Source: Saprospirales bacterium (GTDB lineage Bacteria; Bacteroidota; Bacteroidia; Chitinophagales; Saprospiraceae). Taken from it: a stretch of DNA of 16,755 bases. Where the stretch lies: assembly GCA_003448025.1 (NCBI GenBank), contig DLXL01000454.1, positions 5,956-22,710 on the forward strand, in the 5' to 3' direction. The notes beneath the pieces are model-generated. The model ran no database searches. It saw only the letters and a list, made by a program, of their open reading frames with translations, and had not been told where the DNA came from. A program made the position numbers and the translations under genes. Shown here one piece after another: positions 14,695 to 16,755 of the stretch. Positions within the stretch are counted from its first letter, which is position 1. Each line of letters opens with the position of its first letter.

Positions 14695-14952
14695 CTTGGG
14701 TTGAAGCGATAGTGTTACAGGGGAAACAGGGGAGGGGCTTTGAAAAAAGTGCGTATTTTGTATTGTTTCAAGCCTGTTTTTTTGCGCTTTGAAATACGTA
14801 TTTTGTATTTTTTAGGAAGTATTGACGATGCCAATGAAGCGTTTAAAGCTATGGTTATCAAGTATTTAAATAAAATATTTTTGATTTTTTTGGTAATTCA
14901 GAGATTTGGCTTATTTTAGTGCGTTGGTGATAAAAGGTGCGTATATTTATGA
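14695..14952. other. A+T-rich gene-free region with direct repeats, left of the cassette-like units
   Basis: CGTATTTTGTATT occurs at 14752-14764 and 14797-14809, each preceded by a similar GCTTTGAAA (45-bp period), and a related GTGCGTATATTT lies at 14938-14949. The second copy forms the perfect palindrome AAATACGTATTT (14792-14803). A frame of about 45 codons (containing LGSIDDANEAFKAMVIKYL) lies around 14774-14922, with no start site and no recognisable family. Where the cassette layout predicts a first attC-like site ending at 14953, no clear left arm was found. Confidence 0.5.
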
Positions 14953-14967
14953 GTTATGTGCCATACT

Positions 14968-15235
14968 GCCCAACAGTTTCACCAGTATTAGGGCGACAGT
15001 AAAAATGTTCTTTATCATTTAGGTTTGACTTGACCCAAAGCCCACATCGGCTTGACAATCTTTCTTCGGCTTTTGTACAAGTTTTGTTCTTTTGTTTTTC
15101 AATTTAGCTTTGGCATCGGGTGGACTTTTGCTCAAGTCATAAGCAAGTGGACACAGTACACGGTTTGACAATCACTAAAACCTTGACAAAAACTATTGAG
15201 TAGCACGACCCATAACATTTAGAAAGTAATCAGCT
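14968..15235. other. Gene-free 5' part of cassette-like unit 1
   Basis: No reading frame is seen. TTGACAATC occurs at 15052-15060 and 15165-15173, and TTGACAAA at 15183-15190. Just before the gene, CACGACCCATAACATTT (15204-15220) resembles the unit's own 3' end GGCACATAACATTGGG (15562-15577). It may be the remnant of another attC-like end, which would make 14953-15216 a separate gene-less cassette. No TAnnTTTG promoter was found. Confidence 0.4.
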
Positions 15236-15541
15236 ATGCCATCTTACGTACCAAGGAAAGAACTAGTCAAAAAGCAGGAAGAATTAATAAAGAGAGAAAC
15301 AGAGTTAATATTGGGCATTAGAAAGAATGTTGAGCCTGACAAATTGTTAAAGCTTGTTGACAAATACAGAAAAGCTCAATTATCAATGCTTAAAGCTAAA
15401 GTTCATACGTTTAAAGAAAATGAATTTCAGAAAAAGCCAAACACTGTAACGTTTGAAAAGTTAGAAAATTTGACAACAGAGTGGACAGACAAAACAAATG
15501 ACGACATTATTAAAGAAGTAAAAAAATCCAACAATCTTTAA
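15236..15541 (+). CDS. Small lysine-rich protein of unknown function
   Basis: 101 aa, no family recognised. It has no signal peptide or membrane segment, so it is likely cytoplasmic. About a fifth of the residues are lysine. Residues 8-60 are heptad-like and probably form a long helix or coiled coil (VKKQEELIKRETELILGIRK, then LLKLVDKYRKAQLSMLKAK). The C-terminal third is polar (FEKLENLTTEWTDKTNDDII). Its AT-rich codon use differs from the core genes of the window. It is the only gene of cassette-like unit 1 and ends 16 bp before the inverted end of that unit, as cassette genes usually do. An antitoxin or nucleic-acid-binding role would fit the size and charge but is not supported by any motif. 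Confidence 0.7.
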   Translation: MPSYVPRKELVKKQEELIKRETELILGIRKNVEPDKLLKLVDKYRKAQLSMLKAKVHTFKENEFQKKPNTVTFEKLENLTTEWTDKTNDDIIKEVKKSNNL

Positions 15542-15564
15542 TGTTGGCAGACAAAAAGTACGGC

Positions 15565-15758
15565 ACATAACATTGGGTTTTATGCAAGTTGGGCATGACT
15601 AGCAAACATCAGCCAATTGCAAATCCCAGCTTTGGTTCGGGCTGGACAAACAACATTCAACTTTAGTTCGTAAATTCAACTTTATATTTTCAATCAGCAG
15701 CGGTTGTGGGCAGACGGAATACTAATTCCCAACCTGCATAAAGCCCTGCTCGTTAGCG
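15565..15758 (+). other. attC-like recombination site between the two cassette-like units
   Basis: Order: ACATAAC (15565-15571), ATT, left arm GGGTTTTATGCAAGTTGGG (15575-15593), about 130 bp variable part, right arm CCCAACCTGCATAAAGCCC (15728-15746), TGCTC, GTTAGCG (15752-15758). The two 19-bp arms are complementary at 17 of 19 positions, so the bottom or top strand folds into a long hairpin with outer AAC...GTT ends. This is the plan of an integron attC site. At 194 bp it is longer than the usual 57-141 bp. The outer 7-mers do not pair with each other. Each pairs with the far end of its own unit instead, as expected after cassette joining. Confidence 0.6.
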
Positions 15759-16660
15759 TCAACCCGTGGGGATAGTGCAAACATCAAACTGATAGCAAGA
15801 AATGAACAGACAAACCATAACATTTTTACTCTTAGTGTTGACACTTGCAAGTTGCAATCAGAAAAACAAGAAAACTGATACAGACAAACGGAATTTTCAA
15901 ATTCCTGTTGTTGTTCAAGTGCCGACAAAAGACACCATAGAATTTTTCAAATCTGACTTTCTCAACGATGTATGGTTTGAGTTTTATGGTAAATACAAAT
16001 TCACCGACAGCCTACATTTTGGAGAGCATCGCGAACGTGACACGACTTACAGAAAGGACTATATTTCGGAGTATTCAAGACTACGTAAAGACGACACATT
16101 AACTACAGACGGCTTTCAAATTTTTGTTGACTACAAAACAACAATTTACCATCGAGAAGAGTATTTAACAAGAGGCAATTATTATTTCCCTGTTTATGTC
16201 GTTAATGAAACTTCAAGAACTAAAGTGTTTATTGGTAAAGACAGCTATGTATTCGGACTTCAAGAAGCTATTGATACAAGTCGTTGGGATGAATGGCGAC
16301 CAATAGAATCAAAAGGGTTTGACTTTTGCGGAAATGGGTATTTTGAACTGAAGGTTCACCCCGGAGAATTTGTAATGTTTTTAGTTCCTAAATATGAAGG
16401 TGGTGAAAAGCAGCTAATGAAAGTTAGATTGCAAGTAGGAGAGTCTATTTACTTCTCTCAATCTTACGAGGGGACTTTTAATCGCAAACAATTCATTACA
16501 AAAAAAGACACTTGGGCTTACGACAGATTGAAAGAGAACAAGGCATCAGCAATACAATGGATATTTTATGGGGCAACACCAAAAGGGTATGACGATGAAT
16601 GATAATTTCCTTAAACTTGGACAGACACCGCTTCGTGGAGAAGTTCGGGCAGCCGCTAAC
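15752..16660 (+). mobile_element. Cassette-like unit 2 (integron-cassette style ends)
   Basis: It begins GTTAGCGTCAACCCG (15752-15766) and ends CGGGCAGCCGCTAAC (16646-16660). The first 7 and last 7 bases are exact reverse complements, and 12 of the 15 outer bases match. It holds one gene, the lipoprotein at 15802-16602, which fills nearly the whole unit with 43 bp before and 44 bp after it. The end sequence differs from that of unit 1, which argues against two copies of one transposon and for a cassette array. Confidence 0.5.
15802..16602 (+). CDS. Putative lipoprotein of unknown function
   Basis: 266 aa. The N-terminus MNRQTITFLLLVLTLASC is a lipoprotein signal with lipobox L-A-S-C18, followed by a charged NQKNKKTDTDKR linker, so the mature protein should be lipid-anchored in the cell envelope. 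The remaining 230 residues are rich in aromatic and charged residues and beta-strand patterns (IEFFKSDFLNDVWFEFYGKY, TTIYHREEYLTRGNYYFPVY, WDEWRPIESKGFDFCGNGYF, FVMFLVPKYEGGEKQL). No family was recognised and no catalytic motif is apparent. It is the sole gene of cassette-like unit 2. No -7 box is visible in the 43 bp upstream, so expression may depend on read-through from an upstream promoter, as for integron cassettes. AT-rich codon use supports recent arrival. Confidence 0.8.
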   Translation: MNRQTITFLLLVLTLASCNQKNKKTDTDKRNFQIPVVVQVPTKDTIEFFKSDFLNDVWFEFYGKYKFTDSLHFGEHRERDTTYRKDYISEYSRLRKDDTLTTDGFQIFVDYKTTIYHREEYLTRGNYYFPVYVVNETSRTKVFIGKDSYVFGLQEAIDTSRWDEWRPIESKGFDFCGNGYFELKVHPGEFVMFLVPKYEGGEKQLMKVRLQVGESIYFSQSYEGTFNRKQFITKKDTWAYDRLKENKASAIQWIFYGATPKGYDDE

Positions 16661-16755
16661 AAGGGGTTCCCAATAGCGGGGGTTCTGTGCTTCGCAGATA
16701 CATTTGTGCAAGGTGGAAGTTCAGTTCTCCGAATGAAGTTTAGTGCTAAAACAGC
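16654..16755 (+). other. Left half of a second attC-like site, cut by the window end
   Basis: CGCTAAC (16654-16660) is followed by AAGGGGTTCCCAATAGCGGG, the same plan as the first site: RYYYAAC-like 7-mer, A plus two bases, G-rich start GGG(G/T)TT, then a second G-run. The matching right arm and the GTTRRRY-like end would lie within about 200 bp beyond the window. The array therefore probably goes on to the right. Confidence 0.45.

Larger units (their letters stand above)
14953..15571 (+). mobile_element. Cassette-like unit 1 (integron-cassette style ends)
   Basis: The unit begins GTTATGTGCCATACT (14953-14967) and ends AGTACGGCACATAAC (15557-15571); these are reverse complements at 14 of 15 positions. 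The inner 7 bases GTTATGT/ACATAAC pair exactly, like the R' (GTTRRRY) at the front and R'' (RYYYAAC) at the end of an integron gene cassette, with one deviation from each consensus. The unit carries one short gene (15236-15541) behind a 260-bp gene-free part. Its base composition is visibly A+T-richer than the DNA left of 14695. No integrase lies in the window. A transposon-like element with 15-bp inverted ends is the alternative. Confidence 0.5.

Noticed and set aside
14953..15571. Simple insertion sequence with 15-bp terminal inverted repeats
   Set aside because: No transposase, no visible target duplication, and the neighbouring unit has different ends with the same plan, which fits cassettes better.

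Overview
The window looks like part of a Bacteroidota chromosome, most likely from the Saprospiraceae or a close relative (inference). Three kinds of evidence point there. Three genes encode secreted proteins with type IX secretion system (T9SS) C-terminal sorting domains. Several intergenic regions carry a TAnnTTTG box, the -7 promoter element of this phylum, and the genes lack strong Shine-Dalgarno sequences. The large beta-helix protein has the dockerin-like tail style common in Saprospiraceae. No tRNA or rRNA gene, CRISPR array or classical insertion sequence was found.

Left part (1-9248), exported proteins and repair. A minus-strand pair encodes a secreted calcineurin-like phosphoesterase and a DUF1566 protein cut by the window edge. 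Divergent from it is a very large beta-helix surface protein, whose T9SS signal is separated from the body by a one-base frameshift. It converges on, and overlaps by 12 bp, the gene for the alkylation-response protein Ada. Upstream of ada is an SRPBCC-family gene interrupted by one in-frame TGA. A 106-bp tandem duplication precedes a secreted leucine-rich-repeat-like protein with a T9SS tail.

Middle part (9249-14694), small envelope and housekeeping genes. It holds a DUF4230 membrane-anchored protein, a small secreted protein, a Nudix hydrolase, a periplasmic protein with a TonB C-terminal-like domain, and thrS with its terminator. Intergenic regions here are rich in structure. There is a promoter-to-terminator unit that looks like a structured non-coding RNA (about 11180-11526), a near-perfect inverted repeat of about 160 bp, and an AC-rich repeat that ends at -7 boxes. 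The thrS leader contains a hairpin resembling the anticodon arm of tRNA-Thr(UGU), as expected of a translational operator.

Right part (14695-16755), accessory DNA. Base composition becomes visibly A+T-rich and two orphan genes appear: a lysine-rich 101-aa protein and a 266-aa lipoprotein. Each sits in a unit whose first bases (GTTATGT, GTTAGCG) are the reverse complement of its last bases (ACATAAC, CGCTAAC). Between the units is a 194-bp site with long inverted arms. This is the layout of integron gene cassettes with attC-like sites, without an integrase gene in view. This array and the thrS leader are the most interesting parts of the window.
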